Below, piece by piece: positions 39,801 through 48,425 of a stretch of 64,000 nt of DNA. The notes under the pieces were generated by a model. The model searched no databases, was not told where the DNA came from, and saw only the letters and a program-made list of their open reading frames with translations. Origin of the DNA: Streptosporangiaceae bacterium (GTDB lineage Bacteria; Actinomycetota; Actinomycetes; Streptosporangiales; Streptosporangiaceae); contig JAICWX010000002.1 in NCBI GenBank assembly GCA_025934635.1, positions 16,931-80,930 on the forward strand, written 5' to 3'. Position 1 is the first letter of the stretch, and each line of letters starts with the position of its first letter. Made by a program: the position numbers and the translations under genes.

Positions 39801-40547
39801 GTGATCATGCCCGGCATCTACCGCAAGTCCAGGGAGGAAGTCCGCCAGGGCATGGCGGAGGGCTTCGCGTCTTTCCTTAAGGGCAGCACGGCGATCGACC
39901 AGCTGGGGACCATCCGGTTCCTGGGCGAGAACGCCGCGGTCGCGGTGAGCGAGGCCGACCGCAGCAGCCTGCGCCTGGCGTTCGCGGCCGTGCCGCAGCA
40001 CCTGTCGCCGCGTCAGCGCGGTGCGCTGATCCTGCGTGACGTGCTCGGCTTCTCCGCGGCCGAGACGGCGGAAATCCTCGGCACCACTGCCGTCTCGGTG
40101 AACAGTTCCCGGCAGCGGGCGCGTACCCGGGTGAAGGAAGCCGGGGGTGAGCGGGAACCTCTCCGCGAGCCGTCGGCAGCCGAGCAGCGCGCCTGGATCG
40201 ACCGCTACATGAAGGCATTCGAGCGTGCCGACGTCGAGGGTCTCAAGCGGCTGCTCACCGAGGACGTAGTCATGGAGATGCCGCCGATGCTCAACTGGTT
40301 CGCCGGCTGCGGCAACTACGGCCTGTTCATGGACTGGGTCTTCGGGGTGTGCGGAACGGACTGGCGCCTGAGGACGTCGCGGCCAACGGCCAGCCCGGTT
40401 TCGCCGCCTTCGTGCGCTGGTGGCAGGTACGAGCCGCACACGCTCCAGGTCTTCACCGTCACCGCCGGGGGCATCAGCCGGAACTCGGTGTTCCAGGGTT
40501 CCGAGGTCTTCGCGGCTTTCGGCCTGGCAGCCGGACTCGACGCGTAG
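39801..40547 (+). pseudogene. Decayed ECF sigma factor fused to an SgcJ/EcaC-like fragment
   Basis: The frame joins three pieces. Residues 1-50 (VIMPGIYRKSREEVRQGMAE) match the middle of an SgcJ/EcaC-type SnoaL-like protein whose start is missing; a stop lies just upstream. Residues 52-112 are sigma region 4 (LSPRQRGALILRDVLGFSAAETAEILGTTAVSVNSSRQRARTR) of the same ECF group as the intact gene at 27437; region 2 is absent. The SnoaL-like tail then leaves frame: a segment matching ANGQPGFAAFVRW is readable only in the next frame (about 40370-40425), after which EPHTLQVFTVTAGGISRNSVFQ returns to the first frame. Without region 2 it cannot act as a sigma factor. Confidence 0.7.
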
Positions 40548-40553
40548 CGGCGG

Positions 40554-41570
40554 TCAGGCGGGCGGGGCCGACGTGTGCCTGAGGACGAGCCGCGGCGGGA
40601 GGACGGTCTCGGACGACGTGCTGTGCTCGTGCTCGTCCATGGTCAGGGCGAGCTCGAGGGCCTTGCCCGCGAGGGCCGGCGCGTCCTGGGCGATGGTGGT
40701 GAGCGCGACGGTGGACAGGCTAGCGATGTGGCTGTTGTCGTAGCCGGTAACCGACAGCTGATCAGGTAGGCGGACGCCGCGGGCGCGGGCGGCGGCCATC
40801 AGGCCCGCGGCGCAGTGGTCGTTGAACGCGGCGACCGCGGTGGGGAGCGGGCCGGCGAGCAGCTGGGCCGCGGCGCGCTCGCCGTCCTGCTCGGTGAGCC
40901 CCCCGGGTATCACGCGGGCGTACGCATCCAGTCCGAGGTCCCGCATGGCGGCACGGTAGCCGCGGCGGCGTTCGGCCGCGCCCGGCGCCCGCTGGCCGTC
41001 GACGTGCACGATCGACTGGTGCCCGAGGCCGGCCAGGTGCTCGACGGCGAGGCGGGTGCCGGCGACGTCATCGGTCCGGACCACGTCCGCGGTGCGCGCG
41101 CGCAGCGCCCGGGCGACCACGACGACCGGCATTCGTCCCGCGAGTTCCTCGATCGCCGCGCGGGGCAGCGCCGGGCCGACGAGGATGAGCGCCTCGCACC
41201 GGTAGCCGAGCAGCGACTGCACGGCCCGGTGCTCGTCGCGGGTCGGGGCCACGGCACCGAGGACGAGCTCATAGCCAGTGCCGTCGACGGCGAGATAGAG
41301 CTGTTCCACCAGCTCGGCGTGGAACTCGTCATGCAGCCCGAAGGCCACCCCGACCATGCGGGTGCGGCTGCGGCCCAGCAGGCGCGCCCGCTGGTCGGGA
41401 CGGTAGGCCAGCTCCCCGGCCGCCTGCATGACGCGTTCCCGGGTGGCGCTGCTGGCCCCGGGCACGCCGCGGAAGACGATCGACACGAGCGCTCGTGACA
41501 CCCCGGCCCGCCGGGCCACGTCTTCCATCGTGACCGTGGGCGCGCGCTTGCCAGACTTCGTTACGAACAC
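40554..41570 (-). CDS. LacI-family transcriptional repressor
   Basis: This 338-residue protein has an N-terminal HTH (MEDVARRAGVSRALVSIVFRG) and a sugar-binding-type effector domain (GVAFGLHDEFHAELVEQLYLAVDGTGYELVLG onward, ending near VALTTIAQDAPALAGKALEL). GTG 41570 directly abuts an AGG and gives 14 extra residues; the ATG at 41528 begins at MEDVAR. It is divergent from the Gfo/Idh dehydrogenase gene, with two copies of a palindromic operator in between, so it should control both. Confidence 0.92.
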   Translation of the reverse strand: MFVTKSGKRAPTVTMEDVARRAGVSRALVSIVFRGVPGASSATRERVMQAAGELAYRPDQRARLLGRSRTRMVGVAFGLHDEFHAELVEQLYLAVDGTGYELVLGAVAPTRDEHRAVQSLLGYRCEALILVGPALPRAAIEELAGRMPVVVVARALRARTADVVRTDDVAGTRLAVEHLAGLGHQSIVHVDGQRAPGAAERRRGYRAAMRDLGLDAYARVIPGGLTEQDGERAAAQLLAGPLPTAVAAFNDHCAAGLMAAARARGVRLPDQLSVTGYDNSHIASLSTVALTTIAQDAPALAGKALELALTMDEHEHSTSSETVLPPRLVLRHTSAPPA

Positions 41571-41597
41571 CTCCCGGGCGCCGCTTGCAGGAAAGTA

Positions 41598-41661
41598 TAG
41601 AGCGCTCTAGTTTTTGCTCGCGCGCGAGATTACTATTTCGTTGAGCGCTAGAGCGCTCTAG
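41598..41661. promoter_or_regulatory. Twin LacI-type operators
   Basis: TAGAGCGCTCTA (41598-41609) and CTAGAGCGCTCTAG (41648-41661) are perfect palindromes sharing a 12-bp core with a central CG. Their centres are 51 bp apart, close to five helical turns, allowing looping. Another 12-bp palindrome, CTCGCGCGCGAG, lies between them (41617-41628). Confidence 0.75.
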
Positions 41662-41686
41662 TAGCCGCCCGGATGGGAGCACAGCC

Positions 41687-42724
41687 ATGAACACCGCTGC
41701 AGCCGCGCTGGCGGACCCGGTACGCCTGGGGCTCGTCGGGGCGGGCCGGATCGGCACCTCGCACGCCACGCTGCTGGCCCGGCAGGTACCAGGCGCGAGG
41801 CTGCTGGCGGTCGCCGACCCGCGACCCGGCACCGCGCAGGCCCTGGCCGCGGGCCTGGGCGCCCGGGCGCTGACCGATCCGGCCGAGCTGTTCGCCGACC
41901 CGGACGTCGAGGCGGTAGTCATCACGGCCGCCAGCCCGGCCCATGCGGAGCTGGTCAGCGCGGCCGCGGCGGCCGGGAAGGCGGTGTTCTGCGAGAAGCC
42001 GATGGGCCTGACGATCGGCGAGATCGACCGCGGTATCGCCGCGGCCCGCGCGGCCGGCGTGCCGTTGCAGGTCGGGTTCAACCGCCGCTTCGCCGCGGAC
42101 TTCGCCGCCGCCCGCCAGCTGATCACCGAGGGCGCGATCGGCACGCCGCAGCTGATGCGATCGCTGACCCGCGACCCGGGGCTGGCGAACCCGGCCGCGG
42201 TCCCGCCCGGCACCATCTTCACCCAGACGCTGATCCATGACTTCGACACGCTGCTGTGGCTGAATCCCGGCGCGACGCCGGTCACGGTGCACGCCACCGC
42301 CGACGCGCTGATCGCGCCCGCGTTCAAGGACGCCGGCCTGCTGGACACCGCGGTCGTGGTCATTCATTTCGACAACGGCGCGATCGCCGTGGCCGAGGCC
42401 AGCTTCGCCGCGGCGTACGGGTACGACGTGCGCGGCGAGGTCTTCGGCTCGGCCGGCATGGTCACGATGGGCGAGACGGCCCGGTCTTCCCTGGTGCACT
42501 TCACCGCGGCCGGCCGGCAGGCCGGCACCGTCCGCGGGGACGTCGAGCTGTTCCGCGATGCCTACACGGCTGAGTTCACCGAGTTCACGAACGCGGTGCG
42601 CGAGGGACACCCGCCCGCGGTCACCGGCGAGGACGCGCGGCGCGCGCTGCTGGTGGCGCTGGCCTGCATCGAGTCGGTCAAGACGGCCACCCCGGTCCTG
42701 GTCGACAAGGTGGACCCGCGTTGA
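41687..42724 (+). CDS. Gfo/Idh/MocA-family NAD(P)-dependent dehydrogenase (inositol 2-dehydrogenase-like)
   Basis: This 345-residue enzyme has an N-terminal Rossmann domain (LGLVGAGRIGTSHATLLARQVPGARLLAVAD), the catalytic EKP triad Lys in VFCEKPMGLT, and a C-terminal domain with QVGFNRRFAADF and LIHDFDTLLWL carrying the catalytic His/Asp. It resembles inositol 2-dehydrogenases (IolG), oxidising a cyclitol or sugar. The TGA stop lies one base inside the predicted right end of the TnpB element, so the last residue or two may be altered by the insertion. It is controlled by the divergent LacI repressor. Confidence 0.92.
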   Translation: MNTAAAALADPVRLGLVGAGRIGTSHATLLARQVPGARLLAVADPRPGTAQALAAGLGARALTDPAELFADPDVEAVVITAASPAHAELVSAAAAAGKAVFCEKPMGLTIGEIDRGIAAARAAGVPLQVGFNRRFAADFAAARQLITEGAIGTPQLMRSLTRDPGLANPAAVPPGTIFTQTLIHDFDTLLWLNPGATPVTVHATADALIAPAFKDAGLLDTAVVVIHFDNGAIAVAEASFAAAYGYDVRGEVFGSAGMVTMGETARSSLVHFTAAGRQAGTVRGDVELFRDAYTAEFTEFTNAVREGHPPAVTGEDARRALLVALACIESVKTATPVLVDKVDPR

Positions 42725-44047
42725 CTACTCCCCGCCATAAGAGGCAGGGATTCCGGTCCTTGCGGGCCGGGGTTCCTGTTTCACAGCGCGACTGCACCCG
42801 GGGGACCCGGGTGGCTGACGTCAGCTCCGCAGGCACGACCGGGAAACGTGTCCCCGGCTACGGCAAGACCTGCCGCCAGGATGTTCTTCGCGGCATTGAC
42901 ATCCCGGTCGTGCCGGGTACCGCAGGACGGGCACTGCCACGTCCGGACCTTCAGGCCCAGCTCGGCCAGGACCTGCCCGCACGCCGAGCACATCTTCGAG
43001 CTGGGGAACCACCGGTCGATCACGATCACCTGCCGTCCGTACCGGGCCGCCTTGTACTCCAGCATTTCCCGGAAGCTGCGCCAGCCGCAGTCCGAGATCG
43101 CCTTCGCCACCTTGCGGTTGCGGACCATGTTCTTGACCGCGAGGTCCTCCAGGCAGATCAGGTCGTGGTCGCGGACCAAGACGGTGCTGGTCTTGTGGAG
43201 GAAGTCGGCGCGGGCGGCGCGGATCTTCCGGTGCGCGCGAGCGACTTTCCCCTTGGCTTTGGCGCGGTTCGCGGACCCTTCCTGGCAGCGGGCGAGCCGC
43301 CGCTGGTACCGGGCCAGGTTCCGGGCCCGGCGCTCCAGGTGCTTGGGGTTGGGGATCCGCTGCTCGTCACTGGTGACCGCGAAATCCTTGACCCCCAGGT
43401 CCACGCCGACGGCCCGGCCGGTGACGGGGAACGGCTCGGGCTCGGGGACCTCGACGGCGAACGCCACGTACCAGCGGCCGCACGGGTCGCGGGAGACTGT
43501 CACCGTGGTCGGGTCGATAGCGGCGGGGTCCACCTCGGGCCAAGACCAGGTGAACGCCAGCGGGGTGTCCATCTTGGCCAGGTACAGGCGGCCGTCGCGC
43601 CATCGGAACCCGGATCGGCTGTACTCCGCGGCCTGCCGGCTGTTGCGGGACTTGAACCGCGGGTACCGGGCCCGCTTGGCGAAGAACGCGGCGTAGGCGG
43701 CCTGCTGGTGGCGGATCGCCTGCTGCAGCGGGACGCAAGACACCTCGTTCAGCCACGCGAGTTCCTCGGTGGTCTTCATGGCGGTCAGGTAGGCGCTGGC
43801 CTGGGCGTAGCTCGTCCCGGTCTTGTCGGCCTGGTACCGCTGGCGGCGCCAGGCCAAGGTCCGATTCCAGACCACGCGGACGCAGCCGAACGTGCGGTTC
43901 AGCACGTGGGCCTGCTCCGGGTCGGGGTATGCCCGGCACTTGTACGCCGTCCTCACGACCAGAAACTTTATTCGACCATTTCGGGATATGTAAACACAAC
44001 ACACCGAGAGGGGGAGCGGCGTTTGTTCCCCGACCTGAAGGTCGGGC
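42721..44047 (-). mobile_element. IS200/IS605-family element with tnpB only
   Basis: The tnpB gene is flanked by subterminal hairpins. Near its 3' end (right end) there is CCGGTCC-TTGC-GGGCCGG at 42753-42770 and an outer CCCGCC/GGC-A-GGG dyad. The minus strand then finishes GGGGAGTAGTCAA at 42721, resembling the TCAA termini of related actinobacterial elements. Near the left end there is CCGACC-TGAA-GGTCGG at 44030-44045. No tnpA gene is present, so it would need a transposase in trans. The left boundary is uncertain, between about 44046 and 44066. No target duplication is expected for this family. Confidence 0.7.
42781..43956 (-). CDS. tnpB: TnpB, RNA-guided nuclease of an IS605-type element
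   Basis: This 391-residue protein starts at GTG 43956. The RuvC-like acidic triad is intact: Asp186 (AVGVDLGVKDFAV), Glu270 (LICLEDLAVKNM) and Asp352 (RDVNAAKNI). The zinc finger has Cys323, Cys326, Cys342 and Cys345. The N-terminal OrfB_HTH-like part (YKCRAYPDPEQAHVLNRTFGCVRVVWNRTL) is also present, so the gene looks functional. TnpB proteins cut DNA guided by an RNA (omega RNA) made from the 3' end of the gene and the element's right end; the guide would begin at 42720 and read into the neighbouring dehydrogenase gene. The family TAM is not deducible with confidence. Confidence 0.95.
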   Translation of the reverse strand: MRTAYKCRAYPDPEQAHVLNRTFGCVRVVWNRTLAWRRQRYQADKTGTSYAQASAYLTAMKTTEELAWLNEVSCVPLQQAIRHQQAAYAAFFAKRARYPRFKSRNSRQAAEYSRSGFRWRDGRLYLAKMDTPLAFTWSWPEVDPAAIDPTTVTVSRDPCGRWYVAFAVEVPEPEPFPVTGRAVGVDLGVKDFAVTSDEQRIPNPKHLERRARNLARYQRRLARCQEGSANRAKAKGKVARAHRKIRAARADFLHKTSTVLVRDHDLICLEDLAVKNMVRNRKVAKAISDCGWRSFREMLEYKAARYGRQVIVIDRWFPSSKMCSACGQVLAELGLKVRTWQCPSCGTRHDRDVNAAKNILAAGLAVAGDTFPGRACGADVSHPGPPGAVAL

Positions 44048-44066
44048 CCTCCACGCCGCAAAAGCG

Positions 44067-44900
44067 ATGAGCAACGCGGGGTTCACCCTGGCGGTATGCG
44101 CGGAGATGGTCTTCCGCGACCGGCCCCTCCTTGACCGGGTGCGGCACATCCACGAGCTCGGCTTCGCGGTCGAGATCTGGGACTGGACCGCCAAGGACCT
44201 CAGCGCGCTGGCCGCCACCGGGGCCCGGTTCACCTCGATGACCGGCTACATCGAGGGCAACCTGACCGAACCGGACGGCACCGAGGCGCTGCTGCGCACC
44301 GCGGAGGAGTCCGTCGCCGCCGCCGCCAGGCTCGGGACGCCGAACCTGAACCTGCACGGCACCGGCCTGGGCCCGCAAGGCCTGCCGGTGCGGCCCGTGG
44401 ACACCGTCACGGGTGCCATGTGGATGGCCGCGGAAAAGACCCTCACCCGCATCGCCGCCCTCGGCGAACGCGAAGGCGTCGTGTTCTGCCTGGAAAACCT
44501 CAACACCGCCGTCGACCATCCCGGCACGCCGTTCGCCCGGGCCGCGGATACCCGCGCCCTGGTGCAGGCCGTCAGCAGCCCGCACCTGCGGATGAACCTC
44601 GACCTCTACCACGCCCAGATCGGCGAGGGAAACCTCATCCAGCTCATCGGGGACAGCATCGGCTGGGTCGGCGAGATCCAGGTCGCCGACGTCCCGGGCC
44701 GCTGCGAGCCCGGCACCGGAGAGATCAGCTACCCGGCCATCGCGCGGGCCCTGCACCAGGCCGGCTACGACGGCGTCGTGGGGCTGGAAGCATTCGCCTC
44801 CGGCGACAGCGACACCGCGCTCCAGCGCTTCCGCCAGGCCTTCACCGACCCGGCGGGCCGCCCGGTGCGGCCCGGCAGCCAGGAAGAGGAGCCGGCGTAG
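44067..44900 (+). CDS. Hydroxypyruvate isomerase / sugar isomerase-epimerase family TIM-barrel protein
   Basis: A protein of 277 residues from the ATG at 44067. It has the AP-endonuclease-2-like TIM barrel pattern of hydroxypyruvate isomerases (FTLAVCAEMVFRDRPLLDRVRHIHELGFAVEIWDW, VVFCLENLNTAVDHPG, LRMNLDLYHAQIGEGNLIQLI, IQVADVPGRCEPGTGEISY), with the Glu, Asp/His and Glu metal ligands in those blocks. It most likely follows the dehydrogenase in a sugar or inositol pathway. The TnpB element now separates the two, and no ribosome site lies before this ATG, so expression may be lost or reduced. Confidence 0.9.
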   Translation: MSNAGFTLAVCAEMVFRDRPLLDRVRHIHELGFAVEIWDWTAKDLSALAATGARFTSMTGYIEGNLTEPDGTEALLRTAEESVAAAARLGTPNLNLHGTGLGPQGLPVRPVDTVTGAMWMAAEKTLTRIAALGEREGVVFCLENLNTAVDHPGTPFARAADTRALVQAVSSPHLRMNLDLYHAQIGEGNLIQLIGDSIGWVGEIQVADVPGRCEPGTGEISYPAIARALHQAGYDGVVGLEAFASGDSDTALQRFRQAFTDPAGRPVRPGSQEEEPA

Positions 44901-46295
44901 TCAGCCACGGCGCGGCCGGGAATGGCCAGCGGCGCCGGAAACGGTCAGCTGCGTCGTCATGTACGCCGCGGCGTCGTCGATCTTCCGGTGCCAGGCGCGA
45001 GCCGCCCCGGCTTCGTCCCGGGCCCGGATGCGGTCCAGGAGAATCGTGTCGTCGCGGCACATGCCGGGGATCGAGTACGTGTAGTCCAGGCCCATGACGG
45101 CGATGAACATCCGCAGCTGGGCCGTGAGCCCGTAGAACAGCGGCGGGATCCGGCGCATCCCGGTGCTCCCCGCGAGGGTGTCCTGGAAGCGCAGGTCCGC
45201 CTCGCCGGCCGCCCAGGCGTTGCCGGTGCGGCCGGTCTCGACGAGGTCCCGCAGTGCGCGTTCGACCGGGTTGAGCGCGCCCGGGGACCAGTGCGCGGCG
45301 CGGCGGACGATGAGGGCACCGAGAGCCCGGCGGGCGGCGTACGTCTCGGCGACGTCGGCGACGTGGGGGGTGGGGATGACCGCGCCGCGGTGCGGCTCGA
45401 GATCGACCAGTCCGCTCGACGCGAGGCTGCGCAAGGCGTCTCTGACGTGGCCGCGTGAGGCATGGACCGAGCGGGCGAGGAAGCTCTCGGTGACCCGGTC
45501 GCCGCCGGCCAGGCGACCGGACGCGACCCGGTCGAGCACGACCGCCAGGACATCATCGGCCAGCGCCTGGCTGGTGGCCCGGGGCACCGTCCGGGCGGCG
45601 CCCGGAGGTGACGCGCTCCCGGGGCGGCCGGTCCCCGGCACGGCCCACTCGAATCGGGCCCGGCCGCCGCGGGCCCACTCCATGACCAGGTGCTGGGCGG
45701 CGAGCAGTTCCTCGGCGCGGGAGCGCGTGCACCGCCGGACGAGCTCCCGGAGCAGGCCTTGCCAGGCGGACGCTTCGGCGATGAGGATCTCTGCCTGGCC
45801 GTGGCCGGCCGCGCCGTCGCCCGGATCCGCGAGCGGGCGGCGGGTGAGCACGTACACCGGGCCGTCCGGGCCGGCGTGCCGGCGGGCGGCTTGCGCGAGC
45901 GCCACGTCGGCGGCCCGGCCCGGGGCTGCTGGCACTGCCGCCGGGCCGCCGGGCGCGAGGAGGTCGGCGGCGAGCAGCGCCTGCAACGGCGGCCGCCGCG
46001 GGGATCGCATGAACGAGCCGGCGAAGACCGGTCCGGCCTGGCCGCCGCCGGCCAGCACGAGGACGCTGTTCCCGGCACCGGCCGCCGCGGCGACGAGGCG
46101 CAGGCCCGCGGCCGGCAGGCGGTCGCCGAGGTCGGTTGCCCCGCGGGTGTAGGCGCGGGCCCACGCCCGGGCGACCGCGGACTGGGTGGTGCCGGTGAGC
46201 TCGGCGATCGTGCGGGAGGTCCACCCGGCGGCCGGGGCGAGCAGCGGAGCGGCGAGCAGGGTGCGCACCGCGGCATCCTGGCTGGGTGCGGGCAT
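44901..46295 (-). CDS. GntR/FadR-type regulator with an extra N-terminal HTH-containing domain
   Basis: This 464-residue protein is about twice the usual FadR length. Residues 245-312 form a GntR winged helix (LADDVLAVVLDRVASGRLAGGDRVTESFLARSVHASRGHVRDALRSLASSGLVDLEPHRGAVI), and 318-445 an FCD ligand domain (AETYAARRALGALIVRRAA, FQDTLAGSTGMRRI). The N-terminal 240 residues hold a further HTH-like stretch (TSRTIAELTGTTQSAVARAWARAY) and an alanine-rich part that I do not recognise. Third-position GC is high throughout, so the whole frame looks coded. It is divergent from the OYE-type oxidoreductase/Rieske operon, which it probably regulates. Confidence 0.8.
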   Translation of the reverse strand: MPAPSQDAAVRTLLAAPLLAPAAGWTSRTIAELTGTTQSAVARAWARAYTRGATDLGDRLPAAGLRLVAAAAGAGNSVLVLAGGGQAGPVFAGSFMRSPRRPPLQALLAADLLAPGGPAAVPAAPGRAADVALAQAARRHAGPDGPVYVLTRRPLADPGDGAAGHGQAEILIAEASAWQGLLRELVRRCTRSRAEELLAAQHLVMEWARGGRARFEWAVPGTGRPGSASPPGAARTVPRATSQALADDVLAVVLDRVASGRLAGGDRVTESFLARSVHASRGHVRDALRSLASSGLVDLEPHRGAVIPTPHVADVAETYAARRALGALIVRRAAHWSPGALNPVERALRDLVETGRTGNAWAAGEADLRFQDTLAGSTGMRRIPPLFYGLTAQLRMFIAVMGLDYTYSIPGMCRDDTILLDRIRARDEAGAARAWHRKIDDAAAYMTTQLTVSGAAGHSRPRRG

Positions 46296-46306
46296 GCATC
46301 GATAGT

Positions 46307-46317
46307 ACGAACTTCGT
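46307..46317. promoter_or_regulatory. Short dyad between regulator and catabolic operon
   Basis: ACGAA-C-TTCGT is a perfect 5+1+5 dyad 12 bp upstream of the regulator start codon. GTGACTC is repeated directly at 46317-46323 and 46325-46331. Both are candidates for binding by the GntR-like protein. Confidence 0.35.
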
Positions 46318-46394
46318 GACTCGGTGACTCAGCGCCGGATCGATGTCCGCCTCGGGTCTCGCGTCGGAGGTCGTCCCGGTGCATCGTCAATGTC

Positions 46395-48425
46395 GTGGCC
46401 ACTGATCCCCTGATGACCCCGTTCACCCTGAAGACGCTGACTCTGCGGAACCGGATTGTCAGCACTTCACATGAGCCCGCCTACAGCGAGGACGGCCTGC
46501 CGAAGGACCGGTACCGCGCGTATCACGTCGAGAAGGCCAGGGGCGGCGTCGCCCTGACCATGATCGGCGGCAGCGCGGTGGTGAGCCGGGACAGCGCGCC
46601 GGCCTTCGGGAACCTGCAGCTCTGGAAGGACGAGTCGGTGCCCTGGCTGCGCCGGCTCGCCGACGAATGCCACCAGCACGGGGCGGCCGTCATGATCCAG
46701 CTGACCCACCTCGGGCACCGGACGAGCAACTACGCCCACGACTGGCTCCCGGCCGTGTCGGCGAGCGCGGTGCGTGAGCCGGCCCACCGTGCTTTCGCCA
46801 AGGAGGCGGAGCGCTGGGACCTGGACCGGATCCGGCGGGACTTCGCGGCCGCGGCCGAGCGCAGCGTCGCGGCCGGCCTCGACGGCATCGAGCTCATGAT
46901 GTACGGCCACTTCCTCGACTCGTTCTTGACGCCCTTCTGGAACCGCCGCACCGACGAGTTCGGCGGGTCGTACGAGAACCGGATGCGCTACCCGCTGCAG
47001 GTCGTCGCGGACGTCAGGGCCGCGGTCCCGGACAGCTTCCTGCTCGGCGCCCGGATCAGCTTCGACGAGGAACGTGATCCCGGCATCGGGCCGGACGAGG
47101 CGCTGGCGGTCGCGGAAGACGTCGTCGCCGCGGGGGTCGACTTCATCAGCGTCATCAAGGGCTCGATCGAGACCGACGCCCGGCTGGCGCGGGTGATCCC
47201 GCCGATGGGCACGCCGGCCAGCCCGCACCTGCAGTTCGCCGGCCAGGTCAAGGGCAAGCTAGCGGTTCCCGTCATGCACGCGGCGCGGATCGCCGACGTC
47301 GCGACGGCCCGCCACGCGATCGAGGCCGGCCTGCTCGACCTGGTCGGGATGACGCGCGCCCTGCTCGCCGATCCGCACCTGCCGTCCAAGGTGGCCGCCG
47401 GGCAGGAGGACCGGATCCGGCCCTGCGTGGGCGCGAACATGTGCATCGACAGCATCTACACCACCGGCGCGGCCTTCTGCATCCACAATCCCGCCACGGG
47501 CCGCGAGCTCCAGCTGCCGCATCGCGTCGAACGGGCGCCCGCCGGGCGCCGGGTGGCCGTGGTCGGCGGCGGCCCGGCCGGGCTCGAGGCGGCGCGCCTG
47601 CTCGGCGAGCGCGGCCACGCGGTGACCCTGTTCGAGGCCGGCCACCAGCTCGGCGGCCAGCTCGTGCTCGCGGCCAGCTCACCTCGGCGGCGGGACCTGC
47701 GCGGCATCATCGACTGGCGCCGCGACGAACTCGCGCGGCTGGGGGTCGTCGTGCGGCTCGGCCGCTACGCCGAGCCGGACGCGCTCGCGGCCGGCCACTG
47801 GGACGTCGTCGTCGTCGCGACCGGCGGGCTGCCCGGCCTGCCTGATGTCCCGGGGGCCGAGCACGCGGTCGACGGCTGGGACGTCCTGTCCGGCGCCCGG
47901 CGGGTCGCGGGACGGGTGCTGATCTACGACGACCATGGCGGCAACCAGGCGCTCGACGTGGCCGAGGCGGTCGTCCGGGCCGGGGGGACGGTCGAGGTCG
48001 TCACCCCCGAACGGGCCGTCGCACCGGACGTCGGCGGGCTGGTCGCGGCCGGCTACTTCGCCGACCTCGCCCAGGCCGGGGTCCGGTTCACCGTCCTGCG
48101 GCGGCTGCGGGCCGTCCGGCGCACGCCGGACGGTCTCGTGGTGACGCTCGGCGTCGACGGGTCCGGCCATGACGAGGAGCAGGTCTTCGACGCGGTCGTC
48201 ACGGAGCTGGGCACCCAGCCGGTGACGGACGTCTACGACGCGCTGGTCGCCGGGTCCCGCAATCGCGGCGAGATCGACCTGGAAGACCTCATGGCGCTGC
48301 GCCCGCAGTCCGCCGTCCGGAACCCGGACGGCGGCTATCAGCTGTTCCGGATCGGCGACGCCGTGGCCGGCCGGAACGTTCACGCGGCGATGCTCGACGC
48401 CGCCCGGCTGTGCCGGGCCATCTGA
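46395..48425 (+). CDS. Old-Yellow-Enzyme-type FMN/FAD/4Fe-4S oxidoreductase (2,4-dienoyl-CoA reductase / N-demethylase family)
   Basis: This 676-residue protein starts at GTG 46395. An N-terminal OYE TIM barrel binds FMN (about 5-340: MTPFTLKTLTLRNRIVSTSHEPAYSEDGLPKDRY, IELMMYGHFLDSFLTPFWNRRTDEFGGSYENRMRYP). A cysteine segment follows (RPCVGANMCIDSIYTTGAAFCIHNP, with three Cys visible), then an FAD/NAD domain (VAVVGGGPAGLEAARLLGERGH). Homologues include trimethylamine/histamine dehydrogenases and the N-methylproline demethylase of stachydrine catabolism. The 4Fe-4S site usually has four Cys in a C-x2-C-x3-C-x11-C pattern, so the cluster should be checked. The stop overlaps the Rieske gene start by one base. 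Confidence 0.9.
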   Translation: MATDPLMTPFTLKTLTLRNRIVSTSHEPAYSEDGLPKDRYRAYHVEKARGGVALTMIGGSAVVSRDSAPAFGNLQLWKDESVPWLRRLADECHQHGAAVMIQLTHLGHRTSNYAHDWLPAVSASAVREPAHRAFAKEAERWDLDRIRRDFAAAAERSVAAGLDGIELMMYGHFLDSFLTPFWNRRTDEFGGSYENRMRYPLQVVADVRAAVPDSFLLGARISFDEERDPGIGPDEALAVAEDVVAAGVDFISVIKGSIETDARLARVIPPMGTPASPHLQFAGQVKGKLAVPVMHAARIADVATARHAIEAGLLDLVGMTRALLADPHLPSKVAAGQEDRIRPCVGANMCIDSIYTTGAAFCIHNPATGRELQLPHRVERAPAGRRVAVVGGGPAGLEAARLLGERGHAVTLFEAGHQLGGQLVLAASSPRRRDLRGIIDWRRDELARLGVVVRLGRYAEPDALAAGHWDVVVVATGGLPGLPDVPGAEHAVDGWDVLSGARRVAGRVLIYDDHGGNQALDVAEAVVRAGGTVEVVTPERAVAPDVGGLVAAGYFADLAQAGVRFTVLRRLRAVRRTPDGLVVTLGVDGSGHDEEQVFDAVVTELGTQPVTDVYDALVAGSRNRGEIDLEDLMALRPQSAVRNPDGGYQLFRIGDAVAGRNVHAAMLDAARLCRAI

